In this document: in pieces, positions 35,781 to 44,621 of the stretch
Numbering within the stretch: the stretch's first letter is position 1
How the letters are laid out: each line of letters starts with the position of its first letter
NCBI GenBank assembly: GCA_002423435.1
Contig: DIWE01000022.1
Span: 22,971-86,970 of the forward strand
DNA from: Clostridiales bacterium UBA6114
Lineage (GTDB): Bacteria; Bacillota; Clostridia; Oscillospirales; Butyricicoccaceae
Length of the DNA: 64,000 nucleotides
Direction of reading: 5' to 3'
Position numbers and translations under genes: made by a program
Notes under the pieces: generated by a model
Database searches by the model: none
The model's input: only the letters and a program-made list of their open reading frames with translations
What the model was told of the DNA's origin: nothing

Positions 35781-36602
35781 ATGGAATTAAGCGATCAACA
35801 AGTGTTTCATACCCAGTTTGGGGAAGGAAGGATTGTCGGGCTTGACGGTTCCTTTATTACGATTCGTTTCCAATCCGGCGAGAAAAAGTTCCTGTTTCCT
35901 GATGCATTTGAATCGTACCTTACAATGACCGATAAAAACGCCGCCGCCTCTGTATATAGGTTACTGCGGGGCATTGCGGAAGAAGAGGACCTAAAGCGCA
36001 AGGAGGAGCTGCTGCTTGCCCGGCGAAAGACGATCTTAAAAAGCATGAGGCTGCATCCCCGTTCTCAGGCGGCTTTTCGCTGTGAGGCATATGACAGGGT
36101 AAAGCTGTTCAAGGAATGGCGGGTATTTACAGGGACGGTAAAAACCGGATACTATCAGGGACAGCCTAACCGCCCGGCGCGGCTTCACCAAAACAGCGCC
36201 TGCCTGCTGACTTCGAAAGGACCCGGTATGGAGGAAAAGGGTCGGTATATCTTCGGAGTTTACATGGTTGAAGAAAATTTTATTGGAACGCTTTGCAGCG
36301 ACGGCTATGTCCCGGCCCATTCGGAACTGAAGCTCAGGCTTTCCGCGAAGGAAGCGGAGCCGCTTCTCTTCTGGCGTTATTACTACAATCAAAGATATCC
36401 CGATGCGATCTCCTGGGACACCGGGGAATACCGATATTTCGATAACGCCCGGATGGCGCGGATTCTGAAAGATATCGCCCGCATAAAAGAAAAATCCGCG
36501 GAAAGCGAGCTCGCCGAACGTTTCCTCAGGCATTTTTGCAAAATGAATCAAATTGAGGAAGACGCCATACCCGAGTCCGACGGTGCGCTCTTACATATTT
36601 AA
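35781..36602 (+). CDS. Hypothetical protein with N-terminal Tudor-like VFHTQFGEGRI motif
   Basis: This 273-residue protein has a good ribosome site (GGAAGG). The first 50 residues (QQVFHTQFGEGRIVGLDGSFITIRF) resemble the small beta-barrel found at the C-terminus of PcrA/UvrD helicases, which contacts RNA polymerase. The rest is not recognised; it contains a YYQGQPNRPARLHQNSACLLTS segment and charged helices near the end, and no signal or membrane segment. Placement after a Gre-domain gene makes a transcription-linked role possible, but that is only a guess. Confidence 0.7.
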   Translation: MELSDQQVFHTQFGEGRIVGLDGSFITIRFQSGEKKFLFPDAFESYLTMTDKNAAASVYRLLRGIAEEEDLKRKEELLLARRKTILKSMRLHPRSQAAFRCEAYDRVKLFKEWRVFTGTVKTGYYQGQPNRPARLHQNSACLLTSKGPGMEEKGRYIFGVYMVEENFIGTLCSDGYVPAHSELKLRLSAKEAEPLLFWRYYYNQRYPDAISWDTGEYRYFDNARMARILKDIARIKEKSAESELAERFLRHFCKMNQIEEDAIPESDGALLHI

Positions 36603-36623
36603 GCGGCTTCACGCATTAAAAAA

Positions 36624-36661
36624 CTGCAAGATACCTTTTGGCATCTTGCAGCTTCTTTTTT
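36624..36661. terminator. Rho-independent terminator between convergent genes
   Basis: CTGCAAGAT pairs exactly with ATCTTGCAG around ACCTTTTGGC, followed by CTTCTTTTTT on the plus strand and preceded by A-rich sequence, so it may work in both directions. Confidence 0.88.
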
Positions 36662-36690
36662 ATATTCAAACAGAACAGTACCCTTTCGGG

Positions 36691-37530
36691 TTACTCTTCT
36701 GTATTCGCAATTAATTCTCCGGGAGTTTTGGCGCCTTTATTCAGGATTTGGTCTACTTTCTTATCAAAGTTGGGCTTTGAAGAGTCAAACCTGCTGAAGA
36801 AGCCGTTGCCTTTGCCGTCAGATTTCGTAATTTTCTGCAGCTGGGAAACGATTGCCGGCCAGCTTCGGCTCAACGCTTCATTGATGGCGCCGGAATAAGC
36901 ATTCAATGTATCGGGGTCGGCTACGAGCTTATCTCTTAAGCCTTTGGAAACAGCGATCTGTACGCCGCCAATCTGATAATTGTTAAACAATTTATTCTGA
37001 TTGACGATATTGCTGTCCATCACACCGGCAATGCGGTCGGGGAAGCCGAAGCTTTGCACTTGATAACCTTTGGTCATCAGATGTAATTTGATCAGCTCCG
37101 CCAAAAGCTTGTTCTGACCGCCGATATAGGTGGTTTCGTCATCACCCGCGGCCCCGATGATGGAGAGCGTGTAATCCGAGTTCTGAACCATGCTGACGGC
37201 CGTCGGTTCATCAAAATCGATCGCCCTTAAGAAAAGGCTCCCGTTATCAGCCGGTTTCAGCCCTTCAAACAGGTAGGTGTTATATTTGCCGCAACCGTTC
37301 AAGGCTTCGACCAATTCCGAAGTGCCTCTTTCAATGCCGCCTCCGTGCAGCGCCAAAATGGTTGTGTCGCTTCCGATATCGTACGCCCCAACGGTATAGT
37401 CCGCGGGATCTTCCGCGGCGGACAGTTCGGCAAAACTGTGATAACCCGCCGTAATGGCATAGGCGCTCGCGCCTATACAAAATGTGGCCAATAAAGCAAC
37501 GGTTAAAATCCTGGCCAATCCTTTTTTCAT
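36691..37530 (-). CDS. Secreted PGA hydrolase paralogue lacking two active-site residues (probable pseudoenzyme)
   Basis: This 279-residue protein has a signal peptide (MKKGLARILTVALLATFCIG) and a PghP-type domain that aligns end to end with the protein at 34057. His62 and Glu67 (HGGGIERGTSE) are kept. The second zinc His is Ile125 (SIIGAAGD) and the catalytic Glu is Ala193 (VQIAVSKGLR). It is thus probably unable to cut PGA but may still bind it. It ends with about 60 residues of charged, low-complexity tail. It closes the pgsB-pgsC-small-protein operon, in the place where pgsA/capA is usually found. Confidence 0.85.
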   Translation of the reverse strand: MKKGLARILTVALLATFCIGASAYAITAGYHSFAELSAAEDPADYTVGAYDIGSDTTILALHGGGIERGTSELVEALNGCGKYNTYLFEGLKPADNGSLFLRAIDFDEPTAVSMVQNSDYTLSIIGAAGDDETTYIGGQNKLLAELIKLHLMTKGYQVQSFGFPDRIAGVMDSNIVNQNKLFNNYQIGGVQIAVSKGLRDKLVADPDTLNAYSGAINEALSRSWPAIVSQLQKITKSDGKGNGFFSRFDSSKPNFDKKVDQILNKGAKTPGELIANTEE

Positions 37531-37555
37531 ATTTGTATGCTCCTTTCTTCAATAA

Positions 37556-37777
37556 CTAGATAAGATAATCCACAGCCATGGCCAACAGTGTCAGCCCCGT
37601 TACGACAATTGTCTGATATTCGGTATTTCTCTTGCTGATCTTAATCAGATACAGGCATTTTTCCTTCAGTGTCAAAGCATTAAAATCTGCAAGAACTTCC
37701 TGACGGCCGTTTTTTCCGATCGGTTTCAATGGGTTTAGGCTTTTCCTGTTTTGCCCTAATCCGTATAAAGTGTTCAT
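37556..37777 (-). CDS. Small single-span membrane protein of the PGA operon
   Basis: This 73-residue protein has a charged N-terminal part and one C-terminal membrane segment (TIVVTGLTLLAMAVDYLI). GGGAGG precedes the ATG by 6-7 bases. It lies 15 bp after pgsC and 25 bp before the secreted hydrolase paralogue. Known pgs/cap operons contain a small protein, PgsE/CapE, but I see no clear similarity. A role as a scaffold of the PGA synthase complex is inference from position. Confidence 0.75.
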   Translation of the reverse strand: MNTLYGLGQNRKSLNPLKPIGKNGRQEVLADFNALTLKEKCLYLIKISKRNTEYQTIVVTGLTLLAMAVDYLI

Positions 37778-37792
37778 TTCGCACCTCCCTTC

Positions 37793-38248
37793 TCATATTT
37801 CGATGTGCAGCAGCATTGCGCACCCAAAGGTGATTGCAATCAGCAATCCGGTGCTTAAAAATGTCGTTGCCAAACCCTGTCTCTGGATCGTGTTTGCCAA
37901 CAGGCCGGGTACAACAATACCGACTGCCGCGAGGCCGGAGATATTTCCAAAATCGGAAAACGGCAATATTGTATGTATCACAAACTGCAGAACGATCGCC
38001 ACCGTTACCATGGCTACGAATTTTCTTTTGCCGTAGAGAATTGTGAGTTTACTCACTCCGAAATAAACGATCAAATACGTCAAAAAGCTGATAAGGAATG
38101 TCAAGAAGATCGCCTGGGGCTGTTTCATCTGCAAAGCCAGGTATCCGGGTACAACCAGGCCGGCGGGCAAAACTCCCGTAATCTCCGCAAACAGCAAACT
38201 GAAGATCGCGCCTATAATAATCACTGTGTCAATATTCGTAAGCAGCAA
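37793..38248 (-). CDS. pgsC: Poly-gamma-glutamate biosynthesis protein PgsC/CapC
   Basis: This 151-residue integral membrane protein has the PgsC signatures GVLPAGLVVPGYLAL and GLAAVGIVVPGLLANTIQRQG, and four to five membrane segments. With PgsB it forms the membrane PGA synthase. The start is TTG with GGAGGG 8 bases upstream. It follows pgsB by 21 bp. Confidence 0.93.
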   Translation of the reverse strand: MLLTNIDTVIIIGAIFSLLFAEITGVLPAGLVVPGYLALQMKQPQAIFLTFLISFLTYLIVYFGVSKLTILYGKRKFVAMVTVAIVLQFVIHTILPFSDFGNISGLAAVGIVVPGLLANTIQRQGLATTFLSTGLLIAITFGCAMLLHIEI

Positions 38249-38269
38249 CTTGTCAACCCTCCTTAATTG

Positions 38270-39469
38270 TTACCGAAGTAATTGCGGCACACGGCCTGCT
38301 TCCAGATTCAATTTCTCGTGAACGATCAGTTCGACCAATTCGTCCCCGCCGCCGTGAATGTTGCCGATGCCGAAAACGACTCTGTTTATCAAATCATTCT
38401 GAATGGTCTGATAGACCTCATGGGGGGGCAGACCTTCGGCATTAATGTATTTTCGCGGCGATATTTTTCTCTGATTGACCCCTTCGGTAATCGGGGCCAC
38501 CGTCTTGCCCATGGCGACGAGGATATCGATCTTCATATTCGGCAGGACTTCTTCGGCAAGCTGCAGTGTTCTGTCAACTCTGTCAGGCCGGCAATTGACG
38601 ATTACCATGGGGTTTTCCGTCGAATAGCCGATCGCCTTGATATGGTCCCAAATCATTCGCGTCGAATTGGGATCATTGGCGGCAAAACCGTTGACAAAAT
38701 AGGCCGGGCTTTCGCTTTCCAGGGGATAGATCATCAAGGCTCCCGGATCGGGACTCGCGTTTAACATTCCCTTAAGCGCCGTATCCCGGTCAATGTCCAG
38801 CGCTTTCGCCACGGCCAGCGCAATCGCAATATTCTCCGGGAAAACGATATATCCGAATTTTTCGAGATAACCGTCCGGGATTTCTTTTTCATCGGCAATC
38901 AGGATCCGGCTGTTTCTTTTCACGGCCTCCTGTGTAAAATATTCGTTATAACGGCTGTCGCTGACAACGAGGGTACCGTTTCTGGGAATCGTGGCTGTAA
39001 AGGACTCGGCAATAAAATCCAAAGTCGGGCCGCATAAATCCATATGATCCTCGCGGACGTTGACAATAACGCCGATGTTCGCTTTGACAAGCTTGTCCTG
39101 AAACGTAATCTGGTAATCGGGATTTACGGCCATACACTCCGTTACAAAGGCTGATGCGCCAAGCTTTACGGCTTTTTTGACAACGGTTTTTTGTTCTATA
39201 ATATTGGGCCCCAGTCTGCCGCGTTTGATCGGCTCCTCTTCTTCCTTGTCCCAATAAATAATTCTCGCGCTGGTACCCGTCGTTTTCCCGACAACCTTCA
39301 CCCCCGCTTCCTTTAATATCCCGGTAATGAGTCTGGTCGCGGTTGATTTGCCTCTCGTACCGTTTACATTAATTCTTAGTTCGATGCTGTCTAAGTTCTT
39401 ATTATGTTTTATTTGTTCATAAACACCCAAGATAAAAACAAAAATCATAAGCGCTATGGCAAACTGCAA
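38270..39469 (-). CDS. pgsB: Poly-gamma-glutamate synthase PgsB/CapB
   Basis: This 399-residue Mur-ligase-like amide ligase has an N-terminal membrane anchor (MQFAIALMIFVFILGVYEQI), the P-loop NGTRGKST, KTTGTSARII, TECMAVNPDYQ and NVREDHMD, all PgsB/CapB hallmarks. It polymerises glutamate through the gamma-carboxyl group using ATP. The start is TTG with AAAGGA 8 bases upstream. A TATAAT box at 39523-39528 on the minus strand is the likely -10 of the operon. Confidence 0.94.
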   Translation of the reverse strand: MQFAIALMIFVFILGVYEQIKHNKNLDSIELRINVNGTRGKSTATRLITGILKEAGVKVVGKTTGTSARIIYWDKEEEEPIKRGRLGPNIIEQKTVVKKAVKLGASAFVTECMAVNPDYQITFQDKLVKANIGVIVNVREDHMDLCGPTLDFIAESFTATIPRNGTLVVSDSRYNEYFTQEAVKRNSRILIADEKEIPDGYLEKFGYIVFPENIAIALAVAKALDIDRDTALKGMLNASPDPGALMIYPLESESPAYFVNGFAANDPNSTRMIWDHIKAIGYSTENPMVIVNCRPDRVDRTLQLAEEVLPNMKIDILVAMGKTVAPITEGVNQRKISPRKYINAEGLPPHEVYQTIQNDLINRVVFGIGNIHGGGDELVELIVHEKLNLEAGRVPQLLR

Positions 39470-39600
39470 ACTGATCTGTCCTTTCTTTCAGTGAATTGAC
39501 AACAGCCCTCCTTTTCGAGTTTATTATACTGAATCAATATGAACAGGTATTTTCCGGAATCAGAAGATTCATTACCAAATTTTGAACAATTGTTACAGAA

Positions 39601-39641
39601 ATCCCGTCGGCTCCGGGCGTATTGCCCGGAGCCGACGGGAT
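39601..39641. terminator. Perfect 18-bp stem-loop between LysR gene and pgsB
   Basis: ATCCCGTCGGCTCCGGGC pairs exactly with its complement around GTATT. It lies downstream of the minus-strand LysR gene and upstream of the pgsB promoter. The T-run is short in both directions. Confidence 0.75.
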
Positions 39642-39733
39642 TTTATGAATGCGTAAAGATCTCTTACGGTGTTGCGTATTGCGAATGCATGCAAAAGCTT
39701 TTAAAAATCGACAAGCAAAACGTACGGCAGTTA

Positions 39734-40651
39734 TCAGTCCCTTTTCTGGTCCCTGACCGCCTCCATTACAATGTCAGCAAAAGCCCGCGTAGCTTTTGAT
39801 ATGTAGCCGTACGGAGGAAATCCCAAGGCAAGCGTTCTGCATTCGCCCTGCTCGCCTATAGCGAAATACGTAAGAGCGCTTTGTCTGCCTATATAGGTTT
39901 CCGGTAAAAAGGTAAGCCCCATTCCCACCTCGGCCAAACGGATGATCGTCTCAAAGCTGTCGTGGTACTGGACGGTCTGAGGCTCGCATTTATTTTTCAT
40001 AAACAGCATTTCCGTAAAGCGGCGGAGGCGGTGGTCCACACTATAGAGCAAATAGGGCTCCTCCATGACGTCCCTGACGTCGATCCAGGGCCTTCCGGCC
40101 ATACCGGAAGGCCGGGCCTTCCCGGCCAGGCGGAACTTCTCATGCCCGGCAAGCAGTATCTCTTCATCAATCACTGGTTTAAGCGTTATGCCGGAATTTT
40201 TCAGCGGAGGGCTCAAAAATCCCACGTCCACACGTCCGCCGAGCAAAAGCCCTTCCTGTTCGCGCATGCTCGCCTCCACAATTTCCACCTTGATTCCCGG
40301 ATATCGTTCCTTAAAGCGCGGGAGAACGTCAGGCAGCAGGTAAGGTGCCCGATACGGCGACAAAGCAAATACAACGCGTCCCTCCCGGAGAAAGGATGCG
40401 TCGTGGAGCCGCTGCTCCATATCGCGCTGAAGTAATCTGATTTTTTCGATCATTTCAACATGAAGCTCTCCTGCATAAGTGGGCTTCAGCCCTTGGTTCG
40501 TCCGAAAAAACAACGGTTCTCCAAAGCGCTCTTCAAAATTTTTCAAAAACTGGCTCAGCGAGGACTGTGCCATGTACAACTCTTTGGCGGCTTTTGAGAG
40601 ACTGCCGCATTTTGCAATTGTGTATATGTAATTTAATTCCCGAAACTCCAT
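39734..40651 (-). CDS. LysR-family transcriptional regulator
   Basis: This 305-residue regulator has an N-terminal HTH (IYTIAKCGSLSKAAKELYMAQSSLSQFLKNFEERFG) and a LysR substrate-binding domain starting about residue 90. GGAGG precedes the ATG at 40651; an upstream in-frame extension is not supported. It is divergent from the hydrolase/CitMHS/AtuA-like operon and probably activates it on binding a carboxylate. Confidence 0.93.
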   Translation of the reverse strand: MEFRELNYIYTIAKCGSLSKAAKELYMAQSSLSQFLKNFEERFGEPLFFRTNQGLKPTYAGELHVEMIEKIRLLQRDMEQRLHDASFLREGRVVFALSPYRAPYLLPDVLPRFKERYPGIKVEIVEASMREQEGLLLGGRVDVGFLSPPLKNSGITLKPVIDEEILLAGHEKFRLAGKARPSGMAGRPWIDVRDVMEEPYLLYSVDHRLRRFTEMLFMKNKCEPQTVQYHDSFETIIRLAEVGMGLTFLPETYIGRQSALTYFAIGEQGECRTLALGFPPYGYISKATRAFADIVMEAVRDQKRD

Positions 40652-40708
40652 ATTACCTCCGCCGCCCCCTATCGGCAATTCCGATGAGGGCGTATCATTT
40701 TTACATAT

Positions 40709-40737
40709 TTTACAAATACCAGAATCCATAATACAAT
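40709..40737 (+). promoter_or_regulatory. Promoter of hydrolase-CitMHS-AtuA operon
   Basis: TTTACA, 17 bases, TACAAT. Downstream at about 40746-40775 GGAAGTC is inverted as GACTTCC, in the transcribed leader, a possible regulatory hairpin. Confidence 0.55.
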
Positions 40738-40826
40738 GCACACAGAAGGAAGTCAACAAGTATCTGGTGACTTCCTCACTGAAATGGCCGTTTCAGAAGA
40801 ATGTAAAAAGCTTATCGAGGTAATGT

Positions 40827-41576
40827 ATGTCCAGCCAATTAAAGCATATCGGAGATCTTGTTTCCGGAAAACCGGCCGTACTGTTTATACCGGGAGGAAT
40901 GGCAACCCCGCCTCTGGTTTACGACGGCATCGAAAAAATGATTCCCGTCCAGTCCGCCCAGATCGACTGGAGCATATCGGAAGGTCCCTGGGACGTAAAG
41001 GAACTTGGCAACCGGGTGCTTTCGTTTGTCATCGAGCAGGATTTGGGACCCACCATCCTGGCGGGGTATTCGGCGGGCGGCGTCATCGCGCAGCAGGCCG
41101 CCATTGCGGACAAAACCGGCCGGATTGCAGGGCTGCTCCTATCCAACACCGGGCCCTGCGCCATTGGCCACGGGGATCCAAACCTGCCCAACCGCGTGCG
41201 GAAGCAATGGTTCAGCGCCGAATTGTACGACAGGTTTCTTGCCCGGTGCTTTTCCGGCGAGATCGATCCCGTGTTGCGTGAAAAAATCATTGCTTATGCC
41301 AAACAGGTGAAGATGGAGGTGGTTTACCAGTCCACCAAAACCCTGCGGGAGCACGATCTGCGCCCCTGTCTTTCCCGGATAGCCTGCCCGGTGGTGATCG
41401 CTCACGGCATCCTTGACAAAACGAGGACCAAGGAACACGTAAGGATGCTGGTGGAAGGCATCTCAGACACCGAGGTCGTCTACTTAAACGGCGGTCACAC
41501 CATTATGGTCGAGGACCGGGAAAACTGGGTCCGAACGCTTAACCATCTAATCAAAAAAGTAATCGGAATGAATTAG
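40827..41576 (+). CDS. Alpha/beta hydrolase
   Basis: This 249-residue hydrolase has the nucleophile elbow GYSAGG (Ser at about 72), an acidic residue in HGILDKTR and the catalytic His in NGGHTIMVE near residue 224. It has no signal peptide. It is the first gene of an operon with a citrate-type transporter and AtuA-like proteins, so it may hydrolyse a carboxylic ester or lactone. A small gap of 14 bp separates it from the transporter gene. Confidence 0.88.
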   Translation: MSSQLKHIGDLVSGKPAVLFIPGGMATPPLVYDGIEKMIPVQSAQIDWSISEGPWDVKELGNRVLSFVIEQDLGPTILAGYSAGGVIAQQAAIADKTGRIAGLLLSNTGPCAIGHGDPNLPNRVRKQWFSAELYDRFLARCFSGEIDPVLREKIIAYAKQVKMEVVYQSTKTLREHDLRPCLSRIACPVVIAHGILDKTRTKEHVRMLVEGISDTEVVYLNGGHTIMVEDRENWVRTLNHLIKKVIGMN

Positions 41577-41590
41577 AGGAGGCATTCCTT

Positions 41591-42889
41591 ATGCTGGCAA
41601 TTGTCGGTTTCCTGATCATCGTCGTCATGATGATCCTGATTTTCAAAAGCAAGGCCCTCCCTGCATTTTGTTTCGTCATTCTCCCCATCATCGGAGCACT
41701 CATCTGTGGATTCAGCGTGGAAGAAATATCCGAATTTGTGGTCAAGGGGGTGACTTCCACCTGGCCGACCGCCGTGCTCTTCATCTTTTCGGTCACCTAT
41801 TTCGGCCTGATGAACGACGCCGGGCTGTTTGACAAAATGGTCAATGGACTGGTCAAAATTGCCGGAAAGAACGTCATACTGATCTTTATCGTCACCGCCG
41901 TGGTCGCCGTTGTCGGCCATCTTGACGGTGCGGCGGCCACCACTTACCTGATTACCATTCCCACCATGCTTCCCATCTATAAAAGGATGCGGATCCGCCC
42001 CACCATCCTGCTGCTTTTGTGCGGCGCATCCACCGGTATTATGAACCTGCTCCCCTGGGGCGGGCCCACCGTCCGCGCCGCCACCACGGCTGGGGTGGAC
42101 GCCACCGCGATGTGGGTAAAAATGATTCCCATGCAGGTCTTCGGCATTATAAGCGTCATCATCATGGCCGTCTTCCTCGGCATCCGCGAGGGGAAACGGA
42201 TTGAGGCCCTGTCCCCTGTGGAGGAGGATTTTTCCGCCGCTTCCGCCAAGCCGAGCGAAGAGGTCCTCGCGCTGAAGCGCCCCAAGCTATTTTGGTTTAA
42301 CCTGATCTTCACCGTTCTTCTGATCATCGCGCTGGTGCGGCAGTGGCTGCCCACCTATGCGACCTTTATCGTCGGGACCGTTGTTGCGCTCGCGGTCAAT
42401 TATCCGGACCCCATGCTGCAGCAAAAGCGGATTCAGGCCCATGCGCCCTCCAGTATTATGCTGACCGTCACCCTGCTCTGTGCCGGGTTCTTCCTTGGAA
42501 TCATGACCCATTCCGGCATGGTTCTGGAAATGGCGACCGTACTGATCCGCGCACTGCCCGACGGGCTGCAGCGGTATCTCCACTACATCGTCGGAGCGCT
42601 CGGCGCACCGCTCGGCATGGTGCTCGGCCCGGACCCCTATTACTACGGGATCATGCCCATAATAGGCGAAATTGTGGCTCCCTTCGGCGTCACGCTGGAA
42701 AATGTCGGCCATGCCATGCTCATTGGTGAAAACGTCGCTTTGTCGGTAAGCCCTGTGGTACCTCCCACCTTTCTCGCCATCGGTCTTGCGGGCGTGGAGC
42801 TCAAGGACCATATCAAATACTCCTTTATCCCCCTTTGGATCCTCAGCATTGTCATGATGATCTTTGCCATCGCGACCGGGATGATCTGA
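41591..42889 (+). CDS. CitMHS-family citrate/carboxylate transporter
   Basis: This 432-residue membrane protein of about 12 segments has CitMHS/ion-transporter features: VAVVGHLDGAAATTYLITIP, NLLPWGGPTVRAATT and GPDPYYYGIMPII. Known members take up citrate or tricarballylate with a divalent metal or proton. AGGAGG stands just before the ATG. It is followed closely by the AtuA-like gene. Confidence 0.92.
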   Translation: MLAIVGFLIIVVMMILIFKSKALPAFCFVILPIIGALICGFSVEEISEFVVKGVTSTWPTAVLFIFSVTYFGLMNDAGLFDKMVNGLVKIAGKNVILIFIVTAVVAVVGHLDGAAATTYLITIPTMLPIYKRMRIRPTILLLLCGASTGIMNLLPWGGPTVRAATTAGVDATAMWVKMIPMQVFGIISVIIMAVFLGIREGKRIEALSPVEEDFSAASAKPSEEVLALKRPKLFWFNLIFTVLLIIALVRQWLPTYATFIVGTVVALAVNYPDPMLQQKRIQAHAPSSIMLTVTLLCAGFFLGIMTHSGMVLEMATVLIRALPDGLQRYLHYIVGALGAPLGMVLGPDPYYYGIMPIIGEIVAPFGVTLENVGHAMLIGENVALSVSPVVPPTFLAIGLAGVELKDHIKYSFIPLWILSIVMMIFAIATGMI

Positions 42890-42929
42890 CAACACCCAAG
42901 TTATACACTGAGAGAAGGCGGTGAGTCCT

Positions 42930-44303
42930 ATGAAAAAAGAAATGCTGCGGGCCTTCGTGCCAACCGGTATGCTCGGATACGGTTTCCCCATGGATGAGTT
43001 CCGGCGCGGCATCGACATGCATCCCGACTTTATTGCTGTGGACTCCGGTTCCACCGACAGCGGTCCTCAAAAGCTTGCGCTGGGAAGCATGACGTGCACA
43101 CGGGCCGCATACGAGGAAGAGCTCGGAATTATACTGGATGCCGGGCTAAAACATAACATTCCCATATATTTAAGCTCGGCCGGCGGCGACGGCACCAACC
43201 GGCATGTGGATCTCTTCGCGGAGATCGTGCGCAGGCTTAGCTCGGAACGCGGCTGGGAGCTGAATATGGCCCTTATTTACTCCGACATGGAAAAGCCCAT
43301 GGTATTGGAAAAACTGAAGCGGGGCAAGGTAACTCCCTGCGGCCCCGTCGAGCCGCTGACCGCCGATGAGGTGGAACAGTCCACCGTTATCGTGGCCCAG
43401 ATGGGTGCGGAGCCCTTTCTGAAGGTACTGCGGGAAAAACCGGATATCGACCTGATCATTACCGGGCGCAGCTACGACCCCGCGCCCACCGCCGCCGCCG
43501 CGATATACCATGGGTTCGATCCCGGCCTCGCCTGGCATATGGGCAAGATCATGGAGTGCGGCTCGCTTTGCGCCGAGCCCTCCGGGCGTTGTATCGTCGG
43601 CGAGCTGCACCAGGATTTCTTTGACCTGATCCCCATGGGTGAAAAGCAGCGGTGCACCCCCTATTCGGTAGCGGCACATACGCTGTATGAGAAGTCCCAC
43701 CCTTACCTGCTGCCCGGTCCGGGCGGCACTCTGGATCTGTCGGAATGCCGGTTCGACCAGATTTCGGAAACGGTGGTCCGGGTAAGCGGCAGCAGGTTTT
43801 TGCCGGCCGACAAATACACCGTCAAGCTTGAGGGCGCAAGGCGGTGCGGTTACCGCTCCATCTGCGTGGCGGGAATCCGCGACCCCATCCTGATCTCCCG
43901 GATCGATCCTTTTCTGGATGAAGTGCGCAGGCTGACCGAACAAATGCCCGACGACCAGAGGGAGGGCGCGCAGCTGATCTTTCATGTCTACGGCAAAAAC
44001 GGGGTTATGGGCGAACTGGAACCCAATCCCGGTTATGTTCCGCAGGAGCTTTGCATTATCGTCGAGGTGGCGGCCCCCACTCAGGAAATTGCCCAGGCAG
44101 TGTGCAACCGCGCCCGCATCGGGCTTTTGCATAACCCCTATGAGGGGCGGATGGCAACCGGCGGAAATATCGCCCTGCCCTTTACTCCGCTTGAAATTCC
44201 GCTGGGAGAGGTATGCGCCTTCAACGTATACCACCTGATGGAGATCGACAATCCGGAAGACCTGTTCCCGGTCAAGTACGAGGAGGTGCGGCAGCATGCC
44301 TAA
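42930..44303 (+). CDS. AtuA-like acyclic terpene utilisation family protein (DUF1446)
   Basis: This 457-residue protein belongs to the DUF1446/AtuA family: GSTDSGPQKLALGS, SSAGGDGTNRHVDLF, ITGRSYDPAPTAAAAIYHGF and EPSGRCIVGE are typical. Its chemistry is poorly known; AtuA is linked to citronellol breakdown in Pseudomonas, and other members sit with DUF4387 and tricarboxylate transporters. The ATG at 42930 is chosen because GGTGAG precedes it; a GTG at 42921 is too close to AAGG. It overlaps the next gene by 8 bp. Confidence 0.82.
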   Translation: MKKEMLRAFVPTGMLGYGFPMDEFRRGIDMHPDFIAVDSGSTDSGPQKLALGSMTCTRAAYEEELGIILDAGLKHNIPIYLSSAGGDGTNRHVDLFAEIVRRLSSERGWELNMALIYSDMEKPMVLEKLKRGKVTPCGPVEPLTADEVEQSTVIVAQMGAEPFLKVLREKPDIDLIITGRSYDPAPTAAAAIYHGFDPGLAWHMGKIMECGSLCAEPSGRCIVGELHQDFFDLIPMGEKQRCTPYSVAAHTLYEKSHPYLLPGPGGTLDLSECRFDQISETVVRVSGSRFLPADKYTVKLEGARRCGYRSICVAGIRDPILISRIDPFLDEVRRLTEQMPDDQREGAQLIFHVYGKNGVMGELEPNPGYVPQELCIIVEVAAPTQEIAQAVCNRARIGLLHNPYEGRMATGGNIALPFTPLEIPLGEVCAFNVYHLMEIDNPEDLFPVKYEEVRQHA

Positions 44304-44610
44304 GCTGAAGGATATTGCCAAAATCATCCGCAGCAAGAACGCCGGGCCCTTCGAAATCACTATGGACATCATCTTCCAGTCGGACGAAGCTTACCGCAGG
44401 GTACTCGACAGCGGTGTGTTAAACCGCGAGCTGATTTCCCGCCTGTACCGGATCGAACCGGATAAAATTATCACGCTGTGCGGCTACGACGCGGCCAGGG
44501 CGATCAAAATCACCCTGCCGCGCTCCCGCAGGCAGGGCTCCGTCGGGGAGACCGACATGCACGCGGCCCAACAGCATGTTCCGCTGATGGAGATCGAAAT
44601 CCCGAGTTAG
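44296..44610 (+). CDS. DUF4387 family protein
   Basis: This 104-residue protein (KLKDIAKIIRSKNAGPFEITMDIIF, then FDxxxAIKIT-like YDAARAIKITLPR) fits DUF4387, which commonly follows AtuA-like genes and is thought to act with them. The 8-bp overlap implies translational coupling. No catalytic motif is recognised. Just after its stop begins the left hairpin of element B4. Confidence 0.82.
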   Translation: MPKLKDIAKIIRSKNAGPFEITMDIIFQSDEAYRRVLDSGVLNRELISRLYRIEPDKIITLCGYDAARAIKITLPRSRRQGSVGETDMHAAQQHVPLMEIEIPS

Positions 44611-44621
44611 TACATGGACAA

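Noticed and set aside
36691..37530. Reading this gene as PgsA/CapA
   Set aside because: There is no metallophosphatase motif; the sequence aligns with the PghP-type hydrolase at 34057.
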